From the NCBI RefSeq assembly GCF_001514065.1, contig NZ_KQ948435.1, positions 124,001-188,000 on the forward strand: a DNA stretch of 64,000 nt. The letters run 5' to 3'. Position 1 is the first letter of the stretch. Each line of letters begins with the position of its first letter. This DNA comes from Streptomyces antibioticus (lineage in GTDB: Bacteria > Actinomycetota > Actinomycetes > Streptomycetales > Streptomycetaceae). The notes under the pieces are model-generated. The model was given only the letters and a program-made list of their open reading frames with translations. It searched no databases and was not told the origin of the DNA. A program made the translations under genes and the position numbers. Shown here piece by piece: positions 8,795 through 17,232 of this stretch.

Positions 8795-10125
8795 GGCCCG
8801 ACCTCCCCGTCCGCAGGTTCTTCGAGCGGCGCGTGCAGCAGCACCCGCGCGGCCCGGCGCCCCGAGGCGTCCACGACGTCCAGCCGCCAGCCGGCGACCT
8901 CGACGGTGTCGCCGACGACCGGGATACGGCCCAGCTCGGTCGCCACGAGCCCCGCCAGCGTCTCGTACGGCCCCTCGGGCGCCCGCAGTCCCACGCGCGC
9001 GAGCTGGTCGACGCGGGCCGAGCCGTCGGCCGAGTACAGCGTGCGGCCCTCGTCGTCGGTCCCGGCCGGGGCCAGGTCGGGCGTCTCGTGCGGGTCGTGC
9101 TCGTCGCGGACCTCGCCGACGACCTCCTCGACGATGTCCTCCAAGGTCGCCACCCCGGCCGTGCCGCCGTACTCGTCGATGACCACGGCCATCGTGCGTT
9201 TGCCGGACAGCCGGTCCAGGAGCCGGTCCACGGTGAGCGACTCCGGGACGAGCAGCGGCTCGCGCATCAGTTCGGAGACCGGCACCCGCGGCCGGCGCTC
9301 CGCGGGGACGGTCAAAACGTCCTTGATGTGCGCGGTCCCCACGACCGAGTCGAGACTTCCGCGGTACACCGGGAAGCGGGACAGGCCGGTCGCGCGCGTG
9401 GCGTTGGCGACGTCCTCGCAGGTCGCCTGCGCGTCCAGCGCGATGACCTGCACGCGCGGCGTCATCACGTTCTCCGCCGTGAGGTCCGCGAGGTTCAGGG
9501 TGCGGACGAACAGTTCGGCGGTGTCGGCCTCCAGGGCGCCCTCCTTGGCGGAGTAGCGGGCCAGCGCCGCCAGCTCCTTCGGCCCGCGCGCGGCGGCCAG
9601 CTCCTCGGTGGGCTCCACGCCGAGCCGGCGCACGACACGGTTCGCGGTGTTGTTGAGATGCGTGATGAAGGGCCGGAAGGCCGCGCTGAACCAGCGCTGC
9701 GCGTTGCCCACCCGCTTGGCCACGGCCAGCGGCGAGGAGATCGCCCAGTTCTTCGGGACCAGCTCGCCGACGACCATCAGGAACACCGTCGACAGCGCCG
9801 TGCCCAGCACCAGCGCGAGCGAGGAGGCCGTCGACGCGGAGATGCCGAGCGACTCCAGGGGGCCGGCGATCAGCTTGGCGATCGACGGCTCGGCCAGCAT
9901 GCCGACGACCAGGTTGGTGACGGTGATGCCGAGCTGCGCCCCGGAGAGCTGGAAGGTCAGATTCCGTACGGCCTTCAGGGCGCCCGAGGCGCCCCGCTCG
10001 CCGCGCTCCACAGCCCGCTCCAGGGCGCCGCGCTCGACCGTGGTCAGCGAGAACTCCGCGGCGACGAAGGCGCCACAGGCCACGGAGAGCAGGATCGCCA
10101 CGAGCAGCAGGAGCACTTCGGTCAT
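8791..10125 (-). CDS. CNNM/CBS-domain membrane protein with CorC_HlyC domain (hemolysin family)
   Basis: 444 aa. CNNM/DUF21 transmembrane domain at 1-190 ('LLLLVAILLSVACGAFVAAE', 'LGITVTNLVVGML'). A CBS pair spans about 205-335 and includes 'GTAHIKDVLTVP' and 'VVIDEYGGTAGVATLEDIVE'. The CorC_HlyC domain spans about 350-435 and ends in 'GRRAARVLLH'. The Glu/Asp-rich 'EEVVGEVRDEHDP' region links the two. It is likely a membrane divalent-cation transporter or its regulator. Translational coupling (ATGA-type overlap) to the second CNNM gene is visible. Confidence 0.93.
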   Translation of the reverse strand: MTEVLLLLVAILLSVACGAFVAAEFSLTTVERGALERAVERGERGASGALKAVRNLTFQLSGAQLGITVTNLVVGMLAEPSIAKLIAGPLESLGISASTASSLALVLGTALSTVFLMVVGELVPKNWAISSPLAVAKRVGNAQRWFSAAFRPFITHLNNTANRVVRRLGVEPTEELAAARGPKELAALARYSAKEGALEADTAELFVRTLNLADLTAENVMTPRVQVIALDAQATCEDVANATRATGLSRFPVYRGSLDSVVGTAHIKDVLTVPAERRPRVPVSELMREPLLVPESLTVDRLLDRLSGKRTMAVVIDEYGGTAGVATLEDIVEEVVGEVRDEHDPHETPDLAPAGTDDEGRTLYSADGSARVDQLARVGLRAPEGPYETLAGLVATELGRIPVVGDTVEVAGWRLDVVDASGRRAARVLLHAPLEEPADGEVGP

Positions 10126-10217
10126 CGGGTCACCTCCGTCCCATGATCGGTCAGGGCGTGGCAGCCCACACCTTTCGCCGGGAGGTCGGGTGACCTACCC
10201 GCGGCAAAGGAAAAGCA

Positions 10218-10264
10218 AAACCGGTGAAGAAAAGCGAAACCGGTGGAGAAGAGCGAAGCCGGTC
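10218..10264. repeat. 19-bp imperfect tandem repeat downstream of GNAT gene
   Basis: Two copies of a 19-bp unit (10218-10236 and 10237-10255) and a partial third follow one another. The core is AAACCGGTGRAGAARAGCG. The array touches the stop codon of the acetyltransferase gene at 10263. It is non-coding and purine-rich on the plus strand. No function is known. Confidence 0.7.
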
Positions 10265-10688
10265 AATTCGCGAGGTGCTTCACCCAGCGCCGCCACTGCT
10301 CCTCCGGCGCGTACCCGGCCGCCCGCCACGCTGCCTGCCCCGTCTCGTTGCGCACCAGCACCATCGCGTCCCCGCGGCGTCCGCCGAGCGCCACGAACCG
10401 CTCCTCCGCGGCGGCGAGCAGCGCCGAGCCGATGCCCTGGCGGCGGCGCTCCGGATGCACCGCGAGCCGGTAGAGATGGCAGCGCCAGCCGTCGAAGCCC
10501 GCGATCACCGTGCCGACCAGTTCGCCGTCCCGCTCGGCCAGGATCAGCGCCTCCGGGTCACGGGCGACGAGCCGCTCGACGCCGTTCCGGTCGTCGCTGA
10601 TGCTCGTGCCCTCGGCGGCCGTCTTCCAGAAGGCCAGCACGGCGTCGAGATCCTCGGGGGCGGCGGCTCTGATGTGGAGATCAGTCAT
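10263..10688 (-). CDS. GNAT-family N-acetyltransferase
   Basis: 141 aa covering a single GNAT fold. Motif A, the acetyl-CoA pyrophosphate loop, is 'RRRQGIGSALLAAAEERF' (about 95-112). The N-terminal strand 'LHIRAAAPEDLDAVLAFW' and C-terminal 'NETGQAAWRAAGY' are typical of the RimI-like class. The substrate is unknown. The gene begins 64 bp after the remnant oxidoreductase and has its own start at 10688. Confidence 0.9.
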   Translation of the reverse strand: MTDLHIRAAAPEDLDAVLAFWKTAAEGTSISDDRNGVERLVARDPEALILAERDGELVGTVIAGFDGWRCHLYRLAVHPERRRQGIGSALLAAAEERFVALGGRRGDAMVLVRNETGQAAWRAAGYAPEEQWRRWVKHLAN

Positions 10689-10751
10689 ACGACGATCCCA
10701 TCACCCACCCTGCGGCGAGACCCGGAATTCCAGCATCCGGACACCACACGA

Positions 10752-11409
10752 CTACTCGCCGCCCAGCTCATCCGTGACGACCACCATCTGGAGGAGCAGG
10801 TTCAGTTCCGCCGGTTCCGCACGGCCCGCCGCCAGCTCCCGGTACCGGGCGTACCGCGCGTCGAACTCCTCAAGGCGTCGGCACCAGCTTGCCCTCGGTG
10901 TTCCCCGGCACCAGACACGCGCCCGTGAACGCGGCGATGTCGGCGTGCTCGGCGGTGAGCCGCAGCATCCGCCGGCCGTTGCCGCCGAGCAGCAGCGATA
11001 CCTTCGTGTCGAGCAGTCGGCCCAACTCCTCGACCGTGTGCCGGAGATGGTCCACCCGCGCGCGGGGCGACCCGAAGGGCAGCCCGGCCCGGTCGTGCTC
11101 CGCCTGTACGTACCCGGTGCCCAGGCCGAGTTCGAGGCGTCCGTCGGTCAGCGCGTCCGTCGTCGCCACCTCACGGGCGAGCAACGCCGAGTTCCGGAAA
11201 CCGGCGTTGAGCACGAAGGTGCCGAGCCGCGGCCGTTCCGTGGCCGCGGCCGCCGCGACCAGCGCCGGGAACGGGGCGGGCATGCCTAGATGGTCCGGGA
11301 CGAGGATCACGTCGTAACCGATCTCCTCGGCCCGGCGACACTTGGCGCGCCACTCCGCGGCGGGCGCGGAGTCGAGCAGGCTGACGCCGAAGCGGAACGG
11401 ACGCGGCAT
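10752..11409 (-). pseudogene. Broken LLM-class F420-dependent oxidoreductase
   Basis: The readable N-terminal frame (10870-11409, 179 aa) has the luciferase-like start 'FRFGVSLLDS', 'DVILVPDHLG' and 'GRLELGLGTGYVQAEH', as in F420-dependent enzymes of the MSMEG_2516 type. It then hits TGA at 'KLVPTP'. A second frame immediately continues the family sequence ('LEEFDARYARYRELAAGR ... LNLLLQMVVVTDELGG') and stops at 10752. Full-length relatives are near 290-300 aa, so a frameshift and a lost C-terminus of about 75 residues are both implied. A sequencing error could explain the frameshift but not the missing end. Confidence 0.75.
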
Positions 11410-11453
11410 GAACTCTCCTCGGACCTGTGCGACTTGAGGTCACGCCGATTCCC

Positions 11454-14021
11454 TCACTCGTGCGCGATAGCAGCCAGCACGTTCATGCGCGAGGCACGCA
11501 ACGCCGGCAGCAGGGCCGCCACGATGCCGACGACCGCCGAGCCGACCACGACCGCGACGATCGTCGACCACGGGATCGCGAGCGCGTTCATGCCCTGCAA
11601 CTCCAGGACCTGCTGCACGCACACACCCCACACCAGCCCGAGCGCCAGCCCCAGGACCGCGCCGAAGACGGCGATCACCACCGACTCCAGGCGGATCATC
11701 CGGCGCAGTTGGCGCCGGCCGAGCCCGATGGCGCGCAGCAGCCCGATCTCCCGGGTGCGCTCCACCACCGACAGGGCAAGGGTGTTGACCACGCCGAGCA
11801 CCGCGATGACGATCGCGAGGCCGAGCAGCGCGTACACGAGGTAGAGCAGCACGGCGATCTGGTCGTGGACCAGCTTCTTGTAGTCGGCCAGGTCACGGAC
11901 CTGCACCTGCGGATACGGGTCGAGGGACTTGTCGAGCCGGGCCCGCAGCTGGTCGGCGCTCGTGCCCGAGGCCGCGTTGACGTACAGCGCGGAGTCCTGG
12001 CCGCCCGGCACGTACTTCTCGACCGTGGCGATGCCGAAGAACAGCCCGCCCTGCATGCCGAACCCGTCCGAGCCGTCCTGGTCGGTGAAGGCGGCGACCT
12101 TCATCTCGGTGCGCTGCCCGCCCGGGAACTCCACGGGGAGCGTGTCGCCGATCTTCACGTCGTGGTCCTTGGCGAAGTCGACGTCCATGCCCAGGCTGCC
12201 GGGCGCCAGCGCCGCCGCCGAGTCCCCGTCCGCGTACGTGACATGGGCGACGTCGTCCACCTTGTCGTCGTAGCCCGCGGCGGTCGTCTCGACGCGCTTG
12301 CCGTCCGGCAGCCGGACCGCGAGCGGCGCGAACCGCTGCCGTACGACGAGACCGACGCCCTCCGTGTCGCGGACCGCGTCGGTGACGGTCTGCGAGAACG
12401 GCACGAAGTTGCTGTTCTGCACGACGAAGTCGGCACCCAGCGTCTTGTCGATCTGCTGGTCGAAGGACTTCGACATCGACGCGCTCGCCACCGACATGCC
12501 GCCGACCAGCGCGAGGCCCACCATCAGGGCCGCCGCGGTGGCGCCCGTACGACGGGGATTGCGCAGGGCGTTGCGCTGGCTCATGCGGCCGATCGAGCCG
12601 ACCAGGGCCGGGAAGGCCGCGCCGAGGACCCGGATCACCGGGCGGACCAGCAGCGGTCCCGCGATCACGGTCGCGATGAGAGTGAGGACGACGCCCAGTC
12701 CCAGCAGGGACGCGGACGAGGACGTCTTCGTCGCCGTCGCGCAGCCCACCAGCGCCGCCGCGCCGAGCGCTCCGACGATCGAGCCCACGATCGCCCGGGT
12801 CCTGAGGGGCTTTCCGATGCCCGCGATCTCGGCGTCCGCGAGCGCGGCCATCGGTGAGACGCCCGCCGCGCGCCGCGCGGGCAGATACGCCGCCACGAAG
12901 GTGACGCCGACGCCGACGACGTACGCCGCCACGGGAGTTCCCCAACCGACCACCATCTCCGTGGCCTTGAGGTTCATCCCGAAGACGCCCATCAGTTTGA
13001 TCAGCCCGGCCGCGAGCCCGATACCTGCCGCCAGGCCCAGCGTCGAGCCGACCAGGCCGAGCAGGACCGCCTCCGTCAGCACCGAGCGGCGCACCTGCCG
13101 GCGGTCCGCGCCGAGTGCCCGGAGCAGGCCCAGCTCGCGGGTGCGCTGGGCGATCAGCATGGAGAACGTGTTGACGATCAGGAACACGCCGACCAGCACC
13201 GCGATCCCGGCGAAGCCGAGCATCACGTACTTGATGACGTCCAGGAACCCGCCGAGATCCTCCGCGGCGGAGTCGGCCTGCTCGTCGGCGGTCTTCACGT
13301 CGTAGGTGCCGGTGTCGAGCGTGGCGGTGATGCGGCTCTTGAGCTGGGCGTCGCTCACGCCGGGGGCCGCGTCCACCGAGATGCTCGTGGCCTTGTCCGG
13401 GGAGCCGAGCAGTTGGTCCGCGGCGGTGGCCGGGTCGAGGAAGACCAGGGCCGCGCCCGGGTTGGTGGTGGTGAAGGTGGCGATGCCGACGATGCGGACC
13501 TTGAAGGTGCCCGGCTGGGCCAGCACGGTCAGCGTGTCGCCGATCCTCACGTGCTTCTTGTCCGCGGTGTCGGCGTCCAGGAGGGCCTCGGCGGCTCCGC
13601 GCGGGGCGTGGCCGGAGGTGAGTTTCACGGGGCTGCGGTCGGTGACGTACCAGTCGGAGGCGATGGTGGGGGCGCCGGTGGTCGGGCCGACCGACTCGTT
13701 GTCGCTGTCGACGACCGTGATGTTCTCGACGCTCACGTCCGGGTGGGCCGAGGCCGCCCCGGTGACCTTCGCCACCTGCTGGGCCAGCGAGGCGGGCAGG
13801 GTGCGGGCCTCGCCGGTCGGGACCTGGGAGTCGAGGTCGTCCTTCGGCTCGACCGTCACATCGGCGGACGTGGAGGCGAAGAGCCGGTCGAAGGTGCGGG
13901 TCACCGTGTCGGAGAAGATCAGGCTGCCCGCGACGAACGCCACGGACAGGACGATGGCCAGCGCGGACAGCAGCAGCCGTCCCTTGTGCGCGAGGAAGCT
14001 GCGGAGCGTCGCCTTCAGCAC
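11454..14021 (-). CDS. ABC transporter permease, FtsX/MacB type with two MacB-core/FtsX units
   Basis: 855 aa from the GTG at 14021. The first helix is near 18-40 ('LLLSALAIVLSVAFVAGSLI') with a periplasmic domain to about 255. Three FtsX helices follow ('YVMLGFAGIAVLVGVFLIVN', the 320-350 segment and 'VAAYVVGVGVTFVAAYLPAR'). A second copy ends in 'LIYLV...ALLGLAIVIAVLGVVN'-type helices and the final 'MNVLAAIAHE'. 'QRTRELGLLRALGADRRQVR' and 'ERTREIGLLRAIGLGRRQLR' are duplicated coupling-loop motifs. Such transporters export peptides or lipoproteins by mechanotransmission. The ATPase gene lies four bases upstream. Confidence 0.93.
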   Translation of the reverse strand: MLKATLRSFLAHKGRLLLSALAIVLSVAFVAGSLIFSDTVTRTFDRLFASTSADVTVEPKDDLDSQVPTGEARTLPASLAQQVAKVTGAASAHPDVSVENITVVDSDNESVGPTTGAPTIASDWYVTDRSPVKLTSGHAPRGAAEALLDADTADKKHVRIGDTLTVLAQPGTFKVRIVGIATFTTTNPGAALVFLDPATAADQLLGSPDKATSISVDAAPGVSDAQLKSRITATLDTGTYDVKTADEQADSAAEDLGGFLDVIKYVMLGFAGIAVLVGVFLIVNTFSMLIAQRTRELGLLRALGADRRQVRRSVLTEAVLLGLVGSTLGLAAGIGLAAGLIKLMGVFGMNLKATEMVVGWGTPVAAYVVGVGVTFVAAYLPARRAAGVSPMAALADAEIAGIGKPLRTRAIVGSIVGALGAAALVGCATATKTSSSASLLGLGVVLTLIATVIAGPLLVRPVIRVLGAAFPALVGSIGRMSQRNALRNPRRTGATAAALMVGLALVGGMSVASASMSKSFDQQIDKTLGADFVVQNSNFVPFSQTVTDAVRDTEGVGLVVRQRFAPLAVRLPDGKRVETTAAGYDDKVDDVAHVTYADGDSAAALAPGSLGMDVDFAKDHDVKIGDTLPVEFPGGQRTEMKVAAFTDQDGSDGFGMQGGLFFGIATVEKYVPGGQDSALYVNAASGTSADQLRARLDKSLDPYPQVQVRDLADYKKLVHDQIAVLLYLVYALLGLAIVIAVLGVVNTLALSVVERTREIGLLRAIGLGRRQLRRMIRLESVVIAVFGAVLGLALGLVWGVCVQQVLELQGMNALAIPWSTIVAVVVGSAVVGIVAALLPALRASRMNVLAAIAHE

Positions 14022-14025
14022 CGGT

Positions 14026-14856
14026 TCAGTCCTTGTCGAGGGAGACGTCGGAGGATGTGTCGCCGGCGGTGTCGGCCTGGCCGCGGATCACGTCGAACCG
14101 CTTCATCCGCTCCAGCACCGCCTCCGCCGTCGGCCGCTCCATCTCGTCGACGATCCGTCCGTCCGCGAGGAAGAGCACCAGGTCGGAGTGGGCGGCGGCG
14201 CCCGGGTCGTGAGTGACCATGACGACGGTCTGCCCGAGGTCGTCCACGGCGTCGCGCAGGAAGGACAGCACCTCCAGACCGGCCCGCGAGTCCAGGTTGC
14301 CGGTCGGCTCGTCCGCGAAGATCAGCTCCGGCCGGGAGGCCAGTGCCCGCGCGCACGCCACCCGCTGCTGCTGACCGCCGGAGAGCTGGGCGGGCCGGTG
14401 CTTGAGCCGGTCCCGCAGCCCGAGGGTGTCGATGACCTGGTCCAGCCACTTCTCGTCGGGCTTCTTGCCCGCGATGTCCATGGGCAGGGTGATGTTCTCG
14501 ACCGCGTTCAGCGTCGGGATCAGGTTGAACGACTGGAACATGAACCCGATCCGGTCCCGCCGCAGCCGCGTCAGCTCGCGCTCCTTCAGCCCCGTGATCT
14601 CGGTGTCGCCGAGCCAGACCTGGCCGGCTGACACGTTGTCGAGCCCGGCCAGACAGTGCATCAGGGTCGACTTCCCGGAGCCGGACGGCCCCATGACCGC
14701 GGTGAAGCGGCCGCGCGCGATCTCCACGTCCACCGAGTCCAGGGCGAGCACCGTGGTCTCGCCCGAGCCGTACGCCTTGGTCAGTCCGCGGGCGCGGGCC
14801 GCGATCCCGTCGGCCGAGGCATGGCCGGGGGCGTGCTCCGCAGCAGATGTGGACAA
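14026..14856 (-). CDS. ABC transporter ATP-binding protein (MacB/LolD type)
   Basis: 276 aa. A TTG start at 14856 is chosen because AAGGAGG stands five bases before it; the frame is open further upstream without a better site. Walker A 'GPSGSGKSTLMH' near 62, 'MFQSFNLIPTLNAVENI' Q-loop, signature 'LSGGQQQRVACARAL', Walker B 'LIFADEPTGNLD' and 'VMVTHDPGAAAH'. It powers the FtsX permease encoded four bases downstream. The 25 N-terminal residues before the fold are Ala/Gly/His-rich and probably disordered. Confidence 0.94.
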   Translation of the reverse strand: MSTSAAEHAPGHASADGIAARARGLTKAYGSGETTVLALDSVDVEIARGRFTAVMGPSGSGKSTLMHCLAGLDNVSAGQVWLGDTEITGLKERELTRLRRDRIGFMFQSFNLIPTLNAVENITLPMDIAGKKPDEKWLDQVIDTLGLRDRLKHRPAQLSGGQQQRVACARALASRPELIFADEPTGNLDSRAGLEVLSFLRDAVDDLGQTVVMVTHDPGAAAHSDLVLFLADGRIVDEMERPTAEAVLERMKRFDVIRGQADTAGDTSSDVSLDKD

Positions 14857-14925
14857 GACTGCCTCCTTGCTCGCTGGACGTACCGACTCCTTGTCCGGCC
14901 GAGGGTAATGTGACCCCGCCCACAC

Positions 14926-14983
14926 CCGGTATCCCCCTGGAGTGCAGGGCGGTCTCCACCCCAGGTCGGGCCCCTGATACCGG
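14926..14983. promoter_or_regulatory. Spaced inverted repeat CCGGTATC ... GATACCGG upstream of the ABC operon
   Basis: CCGGTATC at 14926-14933 and its reverse complement GATACCGG at 14976-14983 are 42 bp apart. They lie between the divergent ABC exporter and RHH gene starts. Each could be a half-site or a single regulator site. This is a weak candidate operator only. Confidence 0.3.
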
Positions 14984-15017
14984 TGTAAGGGGCAATCTCC
15001 ATCCCCGGGTGGACCCC

Positions 15018-15053
15018 TTGCCGGTGCTAGCGGTTCGGCGCTAGCGTCGAGGT
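15018..15053 (+). promoter_or_regulatory. Promoter and palindromic operator of the RHH gene (leaderless)
   Basis: TTGCCG (15018-15023) and TAGCGT (15042-15047) are spaced by 18 bp and fit a Streptomyces vegetative promoter. Transcription would start at or next to the ATG (15054), so the mRNA is probably leaderless, and no Shine-Dalgarno is seen. GCTAGCG-N6-CGCTAGC (15026-15045) is a perfect palindrome overlapping the spacer and -10. It is a likely autoregulation site for the RHH protein, in line with known antitoxin behaviour; this is inferred. Confidence 0.55.
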
Positions 15054-15281
15054 ATGGCGAAGACCCAGCTGAACGTACGGGTGGACGAGGGCACCGCCCG
15101 CGCGGCTCGCGAACGAGCCCTGGCCCGCGGCATGAGCGTCAACCGCTACATCGAAGAGCTGGTCAAGCAGGACGCCGGGCAGGTCGGGCAGACCTTCGTG
15201 GAGGCCGCCGCCGACTTCATGAAGCAGTACGAGAACGTGTTCGCCGAGGAGTTCGGCGCCGAGCACGAGGGACGTCGCTGA
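15054..15281 (+). CDS. Ribbon-helix-helix protein, antitoxin-like
   Basis: 75 aa. 'AKTQLNVRVDEGTARAARER' is the DNA-contacting beta strand and first helix of a ribbon-helix-helix (Arc/MetJ) fold, and 'GMSVNRYIEELVKQD' is the second helix. The C-terminal 35 residues ('TFVEAAADFMKQYENVFAEE') form an amphipathic helix of the kind that wraps a toxin. The next gene follows after four bases. The pair looks like a type II toxin-antitoxin operon, with this protein as repressor and antitoxin. Confidence 0.75.
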   Translation: MAKTQLNVRVDEGTARAARERALARGMSVNRYIEELVKQDAGQVGQTFVEAAADFMKQYENVFAEEFGAEHEGRR

Positions 15282-15285
15282 CCTC

Positions 15286-15663
15286 TTGAGCGACAACGTG
15301 AGAATCGACCTCGCCTGGCTCCTCATGCTCGCCGAGCAGAAGACACCGGGTGACCCGCAGGTCGTCGACTGGGGCGCCCTCGTCGCGGCCGTCGCGCGCC
15401 ACCAGGCCGAGATATTCGACGTACCGGTCTACGACAGCCCGCAGACCCGCGCCGCCGCCCTGCTCCAACTCCTGATCCACGTACCGGCGTTGGAGCGCTC
15501 CAACGCGCTGTTCGCGTCCTCGGTCGCCTACGCCTACCTCGTCGCCAGCGGCCTCAAGGTCGTCACCTCGCCCGAACAGGTCCGTGACCTGGCCCGGCTG
15601 GTCAAGAGCGGGCAGGCCTCGGTGCACGACATCGCGGAGGAACTGCGGCAGTGGAGCCTGTGA
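15286..15663 (+). CDS. Fic/Doc-like protein with degenerate motif (putative toxin partner)
   Basis: 125 aa from TTG 15286; a GTG at 15298, giving 'MRIDLAWLL', is equally possible. The helical segment 'LLIHVPALERSNALFASSVA' (about 64-83) sits where Doc/Fic proteins carry HPFxxGNxR. The His is kept, but Asn is displaced by two residues and the Gly and basic residues are missing. The C-terminal 'VRDLARLVKSGQASVHDIAE' resembles Doc tails. Family assignment rests on length, context and this motif. AMP transfer or kinase activity is doubtful, so it may act only by binding. Confidence 0.55.
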   Translation: MSDNVRIDLAWLLMLAEQKTPGDPQVVDWGALVAAVARHQAEIFDVPVYDSPQTRAAALLQLLIHVPALERSNALFASSVAYAYLVASGLKVVTSPEQVRDLARLVKSGQASVHDIAEELRQWSL

Positions 15664-15675
15664 GCGCCGGGCCGC

Positions 15676-16356
15676 TCACTCGGCGGGGCGCCAGGCGGTG
15701 CCCAGCACGCAGAAGGAGGCCGGTGTCCTCGGCCCCTTCTCCGGCATGAACACCCGCCGGTAGGGCCCGAGTTCGAACCCCGCCTCGCGCAGCGCGGCCA
15801 CCGGATCCCGGGACAGATGGCAGCCCCCGGCGAGCGGCGGCCACACCGTCCGGTCCAGCGCCCGCTGGGTGAACCGCATCGCCGCTCCGCCGCCCCGGCC
15901 GTGCTCGAAGAACCGCAGGACACCACCGGGTCGCAGCACCCGCCGTATCTCCGCGAGCGCCCGCGGCACGTCCCGCACGCTGCACAGCACCAGCGAGACC
16001 ACGGCCGCGTCGAACGCCTCGCTCTTGACCGGCAGCGCCTCCGCGGCGCCCGGCACCACGTCCACGGGCACCTCGGAGCGCAGAGCGGACTCCACCGCCA
16101 ACTGCCGCAGAGCGCGCTCCGGTTCGATCGCCACGACCTCCGCCACCGTCCGCGGATAGTGCGCGAAGTTCAGTCCGTTGCCCGCGCCGATCTCGATGAC
16201 CCGCCCGGACAGCCCGGCCAGCAGCCGGTCACGCACCCCCGCCATGCCCCAGCGGGTCTCGGCGCCCACGCTCACGCGGGCGTAGTAACGGGCGAAGAAC
16301 GGGTGGTGCACGGGATCGCTCGGCAACCTGCCCGAGCCGGCGGACCGTAGCGGCAT
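15676..16356 (-). CDS. Class I SAM-dependent methyltransferase
   Basis: 226 aa. Motif I 'VIEIGAGNGLNFAHYP' near residue 55, motif II 'EVVAIEPERALR' near 75, 'AFDAAVVSLVLCSVRDVPRA' near 113 and 'LRPGGVLRFFEHGRG' near 143 define the methyltransferase-11 fold. The N-terminal 'HHPFFARYYARVSVG' is common in Streptomyces homologues of the UbiE/phosphatidylethanolamine methyltransferase type. The substrate is unknown. It is convergent with the Fic-like gene, with a 12-bp gap. Confidence 0.9.
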   Translation of the reverse strand: MPLRSAGSGRLPSDPVHHPFFARYYARVSVGAETRWGMAGVRDRLLAGLSGRVIEIGAGNGLNFAHYPRTVAEVVAIEPERALRQLAVESALRSEVPVDVVPGAAEALPVKSEAFDAAVVSLVLCSVRDVPRALAEIRRVLRPGGVLRFFEHGRGGGAAMRFTQRALDRTVWPPLAGGCHLSRDPVAALREAGFELGPYRRVFMPEKGPRTPASFCVLGTAWRPAE

Positions 16357-16430
16357 GGCGACCTCCCGAAAGGACGGGCCCTACCGTGATTGTCCCCCGG
16401 TACACGCTCCGTGCACCTCCCGCCCGGGAG

Positions 16431-17117
16431 CTACGCCACGAAGTCGCGCACCTGCTGGTAGACCCCGTGGTCGTTGTTCATGTCGGTGTGCGAGATGCAG
16501 CCGACCTCGACATTGGTGGCGCCGCTGAGGATCGCGGTGGTGTCCGGGGTGAGCGCGTCGTCGCAGTTCGACCAGTAGCTGGCGTAACTGACGCTGCCCG
16601 GGGTCTCGTCACCGGAGTTGAGCGAGGTCAGGAAGGAACTGCCCGTGTACATCTCGGCACACGACGTGTACAGCCACGAACACCAGGAAGCGGTCGTCGT
16701 GCCGTGGTTGACACCGGCCACCGAGACGAAGTCGTCCACGTACGACGTCCCGCCCAGGTTCTTGAGGTAGTAGCGGGAGTTCAGCGCGCCCATCGAGTGC
16801 ACGACCAGGTCCACCTTCGAGGCGCCGGTCTGCGACAGCACGGTCTTCACGTAGCTGGAGAGCCGGCTCGCGGTGGTGACGTTCGACTTGGACCAGTCGT
16901 ACGAGAACGCGAACAGCTGCGAGGACGTGTAGCCGTCGGCCTTGAAGTCGGCGATCCAGTCGTCCCAGCTGCTCGCGTCACTGCTCAAACCGTGGACGAA
17001 GACGATCGGATTGCGGGTCGCGGCCTGAGCGGGGGCCGCGGACAGGGAGAGCGACACAAGGAGCGGGGCGACCACGGCCGAGACGGCCGCTGACATGCGG
17101 CGCATGCGGCGTTGCAT
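16431..17117 (-). CDS. Secreted triacylglycerol lipase (alpha/beta hydrolase, lipase class 2)
   Basis: 228 aa from the ATG at 17117, behind AGGAGG. The signal peptide spans 1-33 (basic 'MQRRMRRM', hydrophobic core, 'APAQAA' cleavage). '[12 protein letters not shown]' gives the oxyanion loop and '[10 protein letters not shown]' the nucleophile Ser108; His217 ('NNDHGVYQQ') is the catalytic base. Four Cys in the second half could form disulfides. It resembles Bacillus LipA and the Streptomyces lipases of PF01674. It diverges from a LuxR-type activator gene, as in known lipA/lipR pairs. Confidence 0.9.
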   Translation of the reverse strand: MQRRMRRMSAAVSAVVAPLLVSLSLSAAPAQAATRNPIVFVHGLSSDASSWDDWIADFKADGYTSSQLFAFSYDWSKSNVTTASRLSSYVKTVLSQTGASKVDLVVHSMGALNSRYYLKNLGGTSYVDDFVSVAGVNHGTTTASWCSWLYTSCAEMYTGSSFLTSLNSGDETPGSVSYASYWSNCDDALTPDTTAILSGATNVEVGCISHTDMNNDHGVYQQVRDFVA

Positions 17118-17186
17118 GATGCCTCCTGATACGGGTGGGGTTGTCAGGAGGGTGCGGCCGGGTCTACGCGCGCCGCATCGGTGAAA

Positions 17187-17220
17187 TCGCCAGTCTTTAC
17201 GGGTCAATTAACTCGCCAGT
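17187..17220. promoter_or_regulatory. Direct repeat TCGCCAGT x2 between lipase and LuxR gene
   Basis: TCGCCAGT occurs at 17187-17194 and 17213-17220, 26 bp start to start, or about 2.5 helical turns. It lies in the 115-bp gap between the lipase start (17117) and the regulator start (17233), in a locally AT-richer stretch. Direct repeats suit LuxR/MalT-type activators. This is a candidate activator site; binding is not shown. Confidence 0.4.
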
Positions 17221-17232
17221 AACGTCGATGGC

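Noticed and set aside
8833-10146. Open frame opposite the CNNM gene
   Set aside because: No motif and antisense composition; the CNNM protein has clear CBS motifs.
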